Source: Latilactobacillus fuchuensis DSM 14340 = JCM 11249
GTDB taxonomy: Bacteria > Bacillota > Bacilli > Lactobacillales > Lactobacillaceae
Length of the DNA stretch: 36,729 nt
Direction of reading: 5' to 3'
Assembly (NCBI RefSeq): GCF_000615805.1
Contig: NZ_BAMJ01000026.1
Span: 1-36,729 of the forward strand
This document shows positions 1 through 8,087 of this stretch, piece by piece (the stretch's first letter is position 1; each line of letters begins with the position of its first letter). The notes under the pieces were generated by a model that saw only the letters and a program-made list of their open reading frames with translations, searched no databases and was not told the DNA's origin. The position numbers and the translations under genes are program-made.

Positions 1-16
1 CGAAGATTTGACCTAT

Positions 17-56
17 AAAAAAGGGACTGATTTTAAAATAAAATCGGCCCCTTTTT
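17..56 (-). terminator. Rho-independent terminator of the recombinase gene
   Basis: An imperfect hairpin: on the minus strand GGGGCCGATTTTA pairs with a following AAATC-G-CCC arm and ends in a run of T. It lies about 20 bases past the recombinase stop codon and matches its direction of transcription. Confidence 0.7.
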
Positions 57-74
57 GGATACTTTCCTATTAAA

Positions 75-656
75 TTACAAACCAATCAAGAGTTGTTGTT
101 TCTTCTGTAGCACTTCATCTTGGGTAATCCCAATATAATGCAACGTAATTTCCTGTGAAGCGTGCCCAAAATCAATCATTAACGATCGCACGTCACCATA
201 TTTTTTGTAGAACCAATAACCATACGTTTTCCGCATCGTATGGGTCCCGATATCATGCCGACCTAATTGGTCCGCTGCGACGTTTAAGAATCGATAGACG
301 CCGTTACGCGTAATATGCCCTTCACCAACGCGACTTGGGAATAACCAGTCGGAATCAGCTAGTTTGGCCTGCTCCAGATAACTCATGATATAGGGCCGTA
401 ACGCCACCAAACTAATTTGCCGCCACTTGCCCGTTTTATTTTCACGAATTAACGGATTATCCTGTTTAACCGTCTCGACTTTAAGTTCAACAATATCCGA
501 ACAGCGTAAACCGGTATTAATGCCGACCAGAAATAATAACTGATTACGGGGGCCCATCGTCATGTGTCGTAAAATAACTTTCATATCTTCAATATCGTCA
601 TTTGTCCGTAAAGGTTGGACATTGATCGTATTGTGTTTTCGTCTTTTTTTAGCCAT
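75..656 (-). CDS. Single-domain tyrosine recombinase/integrase
   Basis: A 193-residue protein consisting almost only of the tyrosine-recombinase catalytic fold. Visible active-site residues are R51 (in GLRCSD), probably K77, H139-x-x-R142 (THTMRK), H165 (GHAS) and the nucleophile Y174 (LHYIG), so the enzyme looks catalytically complete. It lacks the N-terminal arm-binding and core-binding SAM-like domains of phage integrases and XerC/D (about 300 residues). In this it resembles short stand-alone recombinases such as Bacillus YoeC; that likeness is from memory. The ATG start is supported by AAGGAG seven bases upstream. A likely -10 (TATAAT, minus strand, 697-702) lies just before a copy of a repeated CGCACGCTTTTA motif at 675-686, so the protein may act on or be regulated through these repeats. 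No phage or transposon genes are nearby. Family assignment is firm; substrate is unknown. Confidence 0.9.
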   Translation of the reverse strand: MAKKRRKHNTINVQPLRTNDDIEDMKVILRHMTMGPRNQLLFLVGINTGLRCSDIVELKVETVKQDNPLIRENKTGKWRQISLVALRPYIMSYLEQAKLADSDWLFPSRVGEGHITRNGVYRFLNVAADQLGRHDIGTHTMRKTYGYWFYKKYGDVRSLMIDFGHASQEITLHYIGITQDEVLQKKQQLLIGL

Positions 657-674
657 AATTCTCCTTGGTTTTAA

Positions 675-789
675 CGCACGCTTTTACTCATTATTATTAT
701 AAACCGTGCGGTGGTATTTTGCACGTCTTATAATCGTTGATTTAACAGCTTTTTGAGCGCACGCTTTTATCCAAAAGCGTGCGCTCAAA
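675..789. repeat. Inverted/direct repeat array upstream of the recombinase
   Basis: The 12-mer CGCACGCTTTTA occurs at 675-686 and again at 758-769. Its 11-base core recurs inverted at 773-783. The last two copies form a perfect inverted repeat with 17-base arms (752-768 and 773-789) around a 4-base centre, ATCC. Neither strand has a T-run after the hairpin, so it is not an ordinary terminator. The inward-facing copies (675-686 against 773-783) flank the presumed recombinase promoter. A binding or crossover site for the recombinase is the obvious inference, but it is unproven. Confidence 0.75.
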
Positions 790-995
790 TCAACTCAATT
801 CATTTCTGACAGAAGGTTGATACACCGGCGTTGTTCAACACTGAATGCTGAGAGACGGATTTTAAGCCCGTTTCAAATTTAAATTTGATACCTTGTCAAT
901 TAACCCGTCCATTCGTTAAATTAGTTAGCCCCACAAAATAGTGTCATTAAAAAAAGCCAACGCATCCGTTAAGATGAATTGACTGTTTAAATCGT
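790..995. other. Intergenic stretch, no gene seen
   Basis: No credible coding region. There is an AT-rich palindrome (AAATTTAAATTT near 880-891) and a weak long-range pairing between GACGG near 853 and CCGTC near 905. On the minus strand a short stem followed by seven T (about 953-972) may terminate the YitT-like gene. Confidence 0.4.
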
Positions 996-1864
996 TTATT
1001 TAATTTTAGCTTCGTAGAAATGACCCATAATTTTGACCGCCTCGGTAATACTGACGAAGGCGTGATCATCGGCCTTTTTCATGACGGTTTCTAAATCATG
1101 CATTTCAAACCGTGAGATGACCGTAAAGAGCATTGTTTTTTCTTCACGATTATACGCCCCTTCAACATCATGGACAATCGTAATCCCGCGACGCATTTCG
1201 TCTTGAATCATTTGAATCACGACTTTGGGATTATCGGTAATAATCATAACCTGCATTTTTTGTTGACGCGTATAAACCATGTCGATTACTTTACCATTAA
1301 CAAAGATACTCAAGATACTGTAAAGGGCATGTTCCCACCCGAAGATGAAGCCAGCGGCGAAGACTAAAATCACATTAAAGATAATGTTTATCGTCCCCAC
1401 CGAACGTCCGGTCTTCTTTCGCAGGACAATCCCAATAATATCGAGTCCACCGGTCGAAATATCATTTTTCAACGCCGTCCCAGTCCCGAAGCCGTTAATG
1501 ACGGCCCCAAAAATCGCGCAGATGATCGGATTAGTCGTTAATTGAGTCAATGGCATAATCTGAACCATGATACTGGAGAAAACAACGGCTATAAAGGTAT
1601 AAATTGTAAAATGGTGCCCAATTTTAAACCACGCAATAATAAATAGTGGCACGTTTAGCAAGAAAATCATCAAAGACGTTGATAATGTAAACGGCATAAA
1701 ACGCCCCGTTACCGTATGAATAAATTGCGCGAACCCGGTAATCCCCGAGCGTAAACGCCACCTTCTTCCCAGAAAAAATTCAATGCAATTGAGACACAAA
1801 TCCCGTATAAAATGGCCGCCGAAATCTTGGCCATATTTTGATGTTTCCGTGCTAGATCGTCCAC
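996..1864 (-). CDS. YitT family membrane protein (frameshifted in this sequence)
   Basis: A multi-pass membrane protein of the YitT/DUF161 family with a soluble C-terminal DUF2179 domain (about the last 80 residues, containing VIQMIQDEMRRGITIV). Transport of an unknown substrate is often assumed for this family; function is unproven. The open frame as read starts at 1799 with an atypical N-terminus. A second frame, starting at GTG 1864 behind AGGTGAT, encodes MDDLARKHQNMAKISAAIL through FFWEEGGVYAR. It joins the main frame (GITGFAQF) if one G is added to the GGGG run at about 1743-1746. The repaired product is 289 residues, normal for the family. The frameshift is probably a sequencing error. 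A possible TAGAAT -10 (1901-1906) with an upstream TG precedes the gene. Confidence 0.8.
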
Positions 1865-1942
1865 TTAATAATCACCTATCATTCACTTTTGATGTCTACC
1901 ATTCTAGCACATCATCAGTTAATACTAAAGGTTTTATTAGAA

Positions 1943-2464
1943 TTAATCGGACCAATTCTCATGAATAAATTTTTTACGTTGAATTTCACCCAATTCGGCT
2001 CTGAATGGGTTTTTCTGATAGAAATCTTGGTGATAGTCTTCCGCTGGATAAAACGGTTTGGCGGTTTCAATTTGAGTCACAATTGGCGCTTGAAAACGAC
2101 CACTCTCCACTAAGGCTTTTCTAGACGCCGTCGCAATCGTTCGTTGGGCTTCTGAATTGACAAAGATGACCGGTCGATAGCTATCACCGCGATCTTGGAA
2201 CTGACCCATCGCATCGGTAGGATCAGTCTGTCGCCAATAAATTTCGACTAAATCCGCATAAGTGATAATGGCCGAATCAAAAGTAATCTCAACGGCTTCA
2301 GTATGGCCCGTTTGGTGGGTACAGACTTGTTCATAGGTTGGATTGGGGACGTGGCCGCCAGTATAACCGGAAACGACTTTTAAAATCCCGGGTTGTTGGT
2401 CAAACGGCTGCACCATACACCAAAAACAACCTCCTGCGAAGATTGCGGTCTCGACTGCCATCAT
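1943..2464 (-). CDS. msrA: Peptide-methionine (S)-S-oxide reductase MsrA
   Basis: Reduces the S-epimer of methionine sulfoxide in proteins and free methionine, repairing oxidative damage in the cytoplasm. The N-terminal FAGGCFWC carries the catalytic cysteine and second Cys. The downstream [26 protein letters not shown] and [10 protein letters not shown] are typical of the family, and the 173-residue length is normal. Its ATG overlaps the TGA of msrB by four bases (ATGA), so the two are translationally coupled. A second in-frame ATG follows immediately and could be the real start. It is the last gene of the msrB-msrA pair. Confidence 0.95.
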   Translation of the reverse strand: MMAVETAIFAGGCFWCMVQPFDQQPGILKVVSGYTGGHVPNPTYEQVCTHQTGHTEAVEITFDSAIITYADLVEIYWRQTDPTDAMGQFQDRGDSYRPVIFVNSEAQRTIATASRKALVESGRFQAPIVTQIETAKPFYPAEDYHQDFYQKNPFRAELGEIQRKKFIHENWSD

Positions 2465-2892
2465 GCACGACCTCCTTCAAATAGCGATTGGTATTGGCCG
2501 AGACCAGCTTGTTCTAGCTCAGCCAACGGAACAAATTTTAAAGCGGCCGAATTAATGCAATAGCGTAACCCACCTTGTGCTTGGGGTCCATCGGTAAAAA
2601 CATGGCCTAAATGGGACTTCGCTTGACGACTACGAACTTCAACGCGTTCCATGCCGAAGGATTGATCGCGTTTTTCAGCCAGCTTTTCAATCGGTTTCGT
2701 GAAAGACGGCCAACCACAGCCGGCATCGTATTTATCGAGTGAACTAAATAGCGGTTCATGGCTGACAACATCGACGTAGATGCCGGGTCGATCGAATTGA
2801 TCATATTGCCCAGTAAACGGCGCTTCAGTCGCACCTTCTTGAGTGACTGCATATTGTTCTGGTGTTAATTGGTTTCTTAAGTCTTCTGGCAT
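2461..2892 (-). CDS. msrB: Peptide-methionine (R)-S-oxide reductase MsrB
   Basis: Reduces the R-epimer of methionine sulfoxide, complementing MsrA. Family blocks are visible: [29 protein letters not shown] and [14 protein letters not shown], where the Cys of RYCIN is the catalytic residue. The two CxxC zinc pairs of some MsrB proteins are absent, as is common in lactobacilli. I place the start at ATG 2892, preceded by AAAGGGGTG, rather than at the upstream in-frame codon at 2928; this gives 143 residues. It is followed by msrA with a 4-base overlap. A -10 sequence TATAAT at 2918-2923 suggests the pair is transcribed from just upstream. Confidence 0.93.
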   Translation of the reverse strand: MPEDLRNQLTPEQYAVTQEGATEAPFTGQYDQFDRPGIYVDVVSHEPLFSSLDKYDAGCGWPSFTKPIEKLAEKRDQSFGMERVEVRSRQAKSHLGHVFTDGPQAQGGLRYCINSAALKFVPLAELEQAGLGQYQSLFEGGRA

Positions 2893-2917
2893 CACACAAC
2901 ACCCCTTTGTGTTCCTA

Positions 2918-2923
2918 ATTATA
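2918..2923 (-). promoter_or_regulatory. -10 element of the msrB-msrA promoter
   Basis: A perfect TATAAT on the minus strand 26 bases before the msrB ATG. No good -35 is visible at the usual distance, so the promoter may be weak or activator-dependent. Confidence 0.45.
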
Positions 2924-3054
2924 ACCATTCAGCGGTGAATTACGATTAATCTGCTCAAAAAAGGGCCAAGCTGTGACAGAAATCTCAGTAGCCTGATCTA
3001 AACGAACATTTCTCGTTAACACGCGTCTGAACTCATCAATTTCCGTTCAAATCA

Positions 3055-3095
3055 AAAAATCCGCTTATCCCTAAATTCAGGATAAGCGGATTTTT
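3055..3095. terminator. Bidirectional terminator downstream of aspS
   Basis: A perfect hairpin with 16-base arms (AAAAATCCGCTTATCC and its complement) around a 9-base loop, flanked by A and T runs so that it can work on both strands. It lies past the end of hisS-aspS (minus strand). Confidence 0.85.
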
Positions 3096-3116
3096 CAGTT
3101 TGATAGGCAAGGATAA

Positions 3117-3230
3117 CGTGTTTTTGAGTTGCAACAACCTCCGCTTAACCTAAAATTATCCAGTTATCTTAAAATCAAGATAACTAGATAATTTTCTGTT
3201 AATGCTCGATTGCTACCCGCAACTCAACAC
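3117..3230. repeat. Nested inverted-repeat element just after aspS
   Basis: An inner long imperfect hairpin at 3145-3202 pairs TTAAC-AAAATTATC-AGTTATCTT with AAGATAACT-GATAATTTT-TTAA around AAAATC. It is enclosed by an outer pair: GAGTTGC near 3126 with GCAACTC near 3219. It may act as an extra transcription end or mRNA 3' stabiliser, or be a small repeated element. Nothing is coded in 2893-3232 besides this, the terminator at 3055-3095 and the msrB promoter. Confidence 0.6.
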
Positions 3231-3232
3231 AC

Positions 3233-5013
3233 TTACTTGTCTAATTCTGCTTTAACTTCAGGTTCGACTTCCAAACCTAATTCATCTAGTTGCGCATCAG
3301 CTACGCGACTAGGCGCACTCGTCATTGGTTCTGAGGCGTGTGAATTTTTAGGGAAAGCAATTACGTCGCGGATGTTATCACGATCAGATAATAACATGGC
3401 GAAGCGATCTAAACCAATCGCAAAGCCACCATGTGGTGGGAAACCATAATCCATGGCACTTAATAAATGACCAAATTGTTCTTCAGCCGTTTCAGGGGTA
3501 ATATCTAACGCTTTAAACATCTTTTCTTGGACATCACGTTGATAGATACGGAGTGAACCGCCACCTAATTCGTAACCATTTAAAATAATATCGTATGATT
3601 GCGCGTGGGCTTTATGCGGATCAGTCTCTAATAAATCAATATCGGTATCGTTCGGACGCGTGAAGGGATGGTGAGCTGCAATCCAGCGACCAAAACCTTC
3701 GTCGTATTCGAATAATGGCCAGTCAACGACCCATAGATAAGCGAATTGTGATTCATCGACTAAGCCATTTCATGGGCAAAGTGTTTCCGTAAATAACCTA
3801 AACTATCACAAACGACTTGGAATTTATCGGCAACGAACATGATTAAATCGCCATCTTTGGCCGATAACGTCGTTAATAATTCACTCGTTTGTTCCTTTAA
3901 GAACTTAGCGGTTGGACCGGTTAATTCACCATCGGCCACTTTAACCCAAGCGAGGCCTTTAGCACCGTAACGCTTGATGTAATCCGTTTGTTCATCCATT
4001 TTTTTACGAGAATACTTTTCAGCCCCACCAGGCACAACGATGGCGCGAACCAAGTTACCATTATTGACAGTCTCGCTAAAGACCTTGAATGAGCTGGTTT
4101 TCATCATGTTGGTTAAATCTTGAATTTCTAAATCAAAACGAATATCGGGCTTGTCTGAACCATAACGGTCCATCGCATCTTGCCAGTTCATGCGTTTGAA
4201 TGGTGTTGGCACATCAATTCCCATAACATCTTGCATGACTTGTTTGATGATCCCTTCTGCTTGCGTTTGAATTTCTTCAGCGCTCATAAATGACGTTTCC
4301 ACATCGATTTGTGTAAATTCAGGTTGACGGTCACCACGTAAATCTTCATCACGGAAACAACGGGCCATTTGATAATAACGATCAAAGCCAGCATCCATTA
4401 ATAATTGTTTGAAAACTTGGGGAGATTGAGGTAGCGCATAAAAGCTGCCTGGATAAACCCGTGAAGGCACCAAATAATCCCGAGCGCCTTCTGGTGTTGA
4501 ACGCGTTAAATTAGGCGTTTCAATGTTTAAAAAGCCGTTGTTATCCAAGTATTTATGGGCCGCTTGGGTAATCTTTGAACGACGGATGATGGCTTGTTGC
4601 ATTTCGGGCCGCCGTAAGTCTAAATAACGGTATTTTAATTTTGTTTCTTCAGCCGTTGTAATGCCATCTTTAATTTCAAACGGTAAATTCTTGGCTTCAT
4701 TTAAAATCGTTAATTCACTGACGATCACTTCGACTTTACCAGTCTTCATATCCGGATTAATCGCAGCTGCATCACGGGCTTGAACTAAACCAGTGACTTC
4801 AATCACGTATTCATTCCGCAACGTATTGGCCAAGGCTAATACTTCAGGTTGATCCTGATTGAAAACCAATTGAACGATGCCTTCGCGATCACGAAGATCA
4901 ACGAAGATTAAATTGCCTAAACTCCGGCGTTTTTGAACCCAACCGTGTAAGGTCACTGTTTGACCGATAAAGCTGTCATTGACTAAACCATTGTAAGTTG
5001 TCCCTGTTTTCAT
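3233..5013 (-). CDS. aspS: Aspartyl-tRNA synthetase (frameshifted in this sequence)
   Basis: Charges tRNA(Asp) with aspartate; class IIb synthetase. Order: N-terminal OB-fold anticodon-binding domain ([22 protein letters not shown]), class II motif 2 ([22 protein letters not shown]), the bacterial GAD insertion in the middle, and motif 3 near the C-terminus ([14 protein letters not shown]). The frame breaks at about 3765: the upstream part ends HFAHEMA-stop, while another frame continues [19 protein letters not shown]. Adding one G to the GG at 3765-3766 joins them into a 593-residue protein, normal for bacterial AspRS. The enzyme is indispensable, so the break is almost certainly a sequence error. 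It is the second gene of hisS-aspS: its ATG overlaps the hisS TAA by one base, and both are under the upstream T-box. Confidence 0.95.
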
Positions 5014-6317
5014 TATGCATTCTCTCCTTGGGCAGCAATTTGTGCTTGGACTGCCTTAAAATCAGTTAGTAAGTCAGCCATGGCTACCGTAATTTCAACA
5101 CCACTGACCATATTTTTAACGTGTGCGCTTTGTTCTTCTAATTCTGATTCACCAATCGTAATCACTAATTGAGCGTTAAGCTTATTAGCGGTTTTGAATT
5201 GGGCTTTAGGTTTGCGATCTAAATAATCACGATCCGCCGTAAAGCCAGCTTGGCGAATACTTTCAACAATTTGTAAAGTCGTTGGACTGGTTTCAATTCC
5301 AATCCCAACCACGTAAGCATCTAATGGCGCTTCAACCACTAGTTGGTCATTTTGGGCGTTCATTAGGAGTAATAAGCGTTCAACGCCTAAACCAAATCCA
5401 CAACCGGCCATTGCAGGACCGCCAAGTTGTTCGACTAGCCCGTTGTAACGACCACCCGCTAGAATCGTCGTATAACCACGACCGAGCACCTTATTGTTGG
5501 TCATGATTTCAAAAATGGTATGGTTATAGTAATCTAGACCACGCACCATTTCAGTATCAATTTCATACGGAATCTTTAGCGTATCCAATAGTTGTTTAAC
5601 CGTCGCGAAATGCGCCTTAGCGTCATCCGTCAAGTAATCCAAAATCACCGGTGCGTCTTTCACAATTTCTTGATCCTTGGCATCTTTACTATCTAAAACC
5701 CGTAATGGATTTTTGTACAATCGGACTTTAGAATCAGCACTTAATTCGTCAAAATGGGGTTCTAAATAGCTGACGAGCGCTTCATGATAAGCCGCGCGAC
5801 TATCCGCATCACCCAACGTATTAATCGCGAGTTTCAAATCGGTAATTTGGTATTCGCGCAACAAGGTCATCGCCATGCTGATGACTTCGACATCTACTGC
5901 GGGACTATCAGCACCAAAGGCTTCGACCCCAATTTGATGAAATTGGCGTTGACGGCCTGATTGTGGCCGTTCATAACGAAACATCGGTCCCATGTAATAG
6001 ACCTTGTAAGGTTTTTGATGTTCAGGACCGTAGAGTTTGTTTTCAACAAAGGCCCGGACAACGCCGGCAGTTCCTTCAGGACGGAGTGCGATGTGACGAT
6101 CACCTTTATCCATAAAGTCATACATTTCTTTACTGACAATGTCCGATGTATCACCCGAACTCCGTGAGAAAACATCATAGCTTTCAAAAAGCGGTGTCCG
6201 AATTTCCTTAAATTGATAACGATTAAAAATATCACGTGCGGTTTTTTCGACAAGTTGCCATTGGCTCGATTCGCCAGGTAAGATGTCAGCAGTGCCTTTT
6301 GGCTTTTGATAGCCCAT
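5013..6317 (-). CDS. hisS: Histidyl-tRNA synthetase
   Basis: Charges tRNA(His) with histidine; class II synthetase of 434 residues, full length. Visible family signatures are [11 protein letters not shown] at the N-terminus, [14 protein letters not shown] and [20 protein letters not shown] (motif 2), the histidine-binding blocks [12 protein letters not shown] and [12 protein letters not shown], and motif 3 [11 protein letters not shown]. The C-terminal about 90 residues form the anticodon-binding domain. Start ATG 6317 follows GGAGG. It is the first gene of hisS-aspS, preceded by a T-box leader and a strong promoter. The amidase gene on the other side repeats the YrvJ-HisS-AspS neighbourhood known in Bacillus. 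Confidence 0.97.
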   Translation of the reverse strand: MGYQKPKGTADILPGESSQWQLVEKTARDIFNRYQFKEIRTPLFESYDVFSRSSGDTSDIVSKEMYDFMDKGDRHIALRPEGTAGVVRAFVENKLYGPEHQKPYKVYYMGPMFRYERPQSGRQRQFHQIGVEAFGADSPAVDVEVISMAMTLLREYQITDLKLAINTLGDADSRAAYHEALVSYLEPHFDELSADSKVRLYKNPLRVLDSKDAKDQEIVKDAPVILDYLTDDAKAHFATVKQLLDTLKIPYEIDTEMVRGLDYYNHTIFEIMTNNKVLGRGYTTILAGGRYNGLVEQLGGPAMAGCGFGLGVERLLLLMNAQNDQLVVEAPLDAYVVGIGIETSPTTLQIVESIRQAGFTADRDYLDRKPKAQFKTANKLNAQLVITIGESELEEQSAHVKNMVSGVEITVAMADLLTDFKAVQAQIAAQGENA

Positions 6318-6561
6318 CTTTCATTCCTCCAAAATAGATACCAAACAAAAAAGCACCCCTGTTGTTGAACAAGGGTGCTTAATCTGCACGGTACCACCTT
6401 AATTTTTGCTTGATCATAACGTTGTTGCCAACGGTGTTTATTGCTAAACACGAACCTCAAAAGCTGTCAGGTGCCACGTGATTTCTTTCAGCATTGAAAT
6501 CTCTCTGTTTGGGTGGTTTATTATTGCTCCATCAACGGTCATAAGTTATTCTGTTGCTATA
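6318..6561 (-). promoter_or_regulatory. T-box leader of hisS-aspS
   Basis: The conserved T-box AAGGTGGTACCGTGC lies at 6386-6400 (minus strand). It is followed by a terminator hairpin with a T-run at 6347-6380 (AAGCACCC pairing GGGGTGCTT). Upstream is stem I with a GAGAG motif. In the specifier loop, GAC (Asp) at 6466-6468 is followed by A and directly by the lower stem (GCTT pairing GAGC). This is the same register as the clear specifiers of the other two leaders here. A CAC (His) triplet lies three bases before it, at 6471-6473. Uncharged tRNA should stabilise the antiterminator and allow readthrough into hisS-aspS. Confidence 0.93.
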
Positions 6562-6590
6562 AGATTAACGTTATTTACGCCAAAAGTCAA
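6562..6590 (-). promoter_or_regulatory. Promoter of hisS-aspS
   Basis: TTGACT (6585-6590), a 17-base spacer and TAATCT (6562-6567) on the minus strand, just before the T-box leader. Confidence 0.8.
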
Positions 6591-6628
6591 TATTTCTTGA
6601 ATTTTTTGTAATTTTTTTAGCTTATCCC

Positions 6629-6656
6629 TTTAGAATACGCGGATTTTTGCTATAAT
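6629..6656 (+). promoter_or_regulatory. Promoter of the amidase gene
   Basis: TTTAGA (6629-6634), a 16-base spacer and TATAAT (6651-6656) with an extended -10 TGC. Confidence 0.75.
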
Positions 6657-6706
6657 TAATAATATGAATTACCTACTAAAATAAAATTAACAAAGGTGTT
6701 GAAGAA

Positions 6707-8035
6707 ATGCAAAAACCTTTGAATTGGCTGAAACGCTATCCAGCCGTCATATTGTTGTTAATCATCGTTGGTGTGGGCCTTTTTGCCACACATGTTCTAG
6801 CGACTTATCAACAAATTACAATCAAAGCAAACGTCGTCAATGTTCGTCAGGGTCCCGGATTATCGTATGATGTGATGGAACAAGCGAGTAAAGGCGAATC
6901 AATGAACGTCATTTCCCAGAAAAATAATTGGTATCAGGTCCGTTTAAGTGGTGATAAAATCGGTTGGGTCGCGAGTTGGTTAGTCGACAATACCGAAGTC
7001 AGTGCAACCTCTAACCGGGTGGCCAAGGTCACCTATACGTTTGCCAATGTCCGCAAGAGTAGCAATTCGACTAGTCAGTTATTGGGGAAGCTAAATAAAG
7101 GCGATCAAATTACCGTCTTGTATCAACAGAATGGTTGGAGTCAGATTAAATATAATAACGCCGTTGGTTGGGTCCAAAGTAGTTTAATCAGTGTCACCGA
7201 TGATGCTCCAACGACGGTTCAAAAAACAACCACCACCGCTGATTCTAGTTCAACCACGCAAACATCGACCGATATTCAATCAGTCACGACGCAGTTGAAT
7301 GATACGAAGTTACGCAGCGGTCCCGCCACGACTTACGACTATTCCAAAACCTATGCCGCCAATACCAAGCTAACCTATGTTAGTAAGAGTGGTTTATGGT
7401 ATCAGGTTAAGGATGCTGACGGGAACACCGGTTATGTTGCCAGTTGGGTCGTGACCCCATCCGCTACCGATGAAGTCGTCAAAACAAGTGCCACTTCCCT
7501 TTCTGAAGCCACAATCGTCTTAGATGCCGGTCATGGTGGTAGCGATGTTGGTGCCCTTTCAACGGGTGATAAGTATGAAAAAACTTACACGCTTGAAACG
7601 GTTAACGCAATTGCGAAGAAATTACGGGCGGCTGGCGCAAACGTCGTCTTAACGCGATCATCTGATAAGTTTATCGATCTCGCCCCCCGACCGGTTGTCG
7701 CCAATAAAATTAAAGCGGATGCGTTCATTAGTATTCATTTTGATTCGAGTACTAATGCCAATGAAGCCAGTGGGACCACGACCTATTACTATTCAAGCAG
7801 CAAGGATAACACGCTGGCTAAAGCGATTAATGCGCAGACGAAAACCTTGCCGTTAACTAATCGTGGGATTGAATACGGCAATTACCAAGTGCTCCGTGAT
7901 AATAAACGCCCTTCTGTCTTACTTGAATTAGGTTACATCAACAACGATACTGATTTTAATTACATTAGTAGCAGTAGTTACCAAGAACAAGTCGCAACAG
8001 CCGTTTATAACGGTTTAACGGATTACTTTAAATAA
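6707..8035 (+). CDS. SH3b-domain N-acetylmuramoyl-L-alanine amidase (YrvJ-like)
   Basis: A cell-wall hydrolase that cuts the amide bond between muramic acid and the stem peptide. The 442 residues start with a short basic stretch and a membrane segment/uncleaved signal (about 13-31). Three bacterial SH3 domains follow (about 37-94, 107-163, 190-250), with a Thr/Ser-rich linker between the second and third, and then an Amidase_3 domain (about 269-440). The zinc site is visible: H276 (DAGHGG), E291 and H344 (SIHFD), with catalytic E407 (LLELGY). SH3b domains bind peptidoglycan, so the protein is probably anchored outside the membrane. ATG 6707 follows AAAGGTG. It is transcribed divergently from hisS, as yrvJ is in Bacillus; that context is from memory. 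Confidence 0.93.
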   Translation: MQKPLNWLKRYPAVILLLIIVGVGLFATHVLATYQQITIKANVVNVRQGPGLSYDVMEQASKGESMNVISQKNNWYQVRLSGDKIGWVASWLVDNTEVSATSNRVAKVTYTFANVRKSSNSTSQLLGKLNKGDQITVLYQQNGWSQIKYNNAVGWVQSSLISVTDDAPTTVQKTTTTADSSSTTQTSTDIQSVTTQLNDTKLRSGPATTYDYSKTYAANTKLTYVSKSGLWYQVKDADGNTGYVASWVVTPSATDEVVKTSATSLSEATIVLDAGHGGSDVGALSTGDKYEKTYTLETVNAIAKKLRAAGANVVLTRSSDKFIDLAPRPVVANKIKADAFISIHFDSSTNANEASGTTTYYYSSSKDNTLAKAINAQTKTLPLTNRGIEYGNYQVLRDNKRPSVLLELGYINNDTDFNYISSSSYQEQVATAVYNGLTDYFK

Positions 8036-8037
8036 TC

Positions 8038-8084
8038 AAAAACAGCGAACCGTCCAATCAATCTTGGATGGTTCGCTGTTTTTT
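8038..8084. terminator. Bidirectional terminator between the amidase gene and the cls-like gene
   Basis: Hairpin arms AACAGCGAACCGTCC and GGATGGTTCGCTGTT with A-run and T-run on opposite sides, placed between two convergent genes. Confidence 0.9.
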
Positions 8085-8087
8085 GAT

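Noticed and set aside
1-656. Prophage or integrative element around the recombinase
   Set aside because: No phage, plasmid or cargo genes follow in the visible sequence; the neighbours are ordinary chromosomal genes.
752-789. Perfect inverted repeat as a transcription terminator
   Set aside because: Neither strand has a T-run after the stem, and no gene ends nearby on the plus strand; a recombination or binding site fits better.
3233-5013. aspS, valS, rpsD and other split genes as true pseudogenes or gene fissions
   Set aside because: Both halves keep full conservation, the breaks are single-base homopolymer contractions, and several of the genes are essential.
5894-6460. 188-codon open frame on the minus strand overlapping hisS and its T-box
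   Set aside because: It runs through hisS in another frame and through the leader; the composition is not protein-like and hisS is unmistakable.
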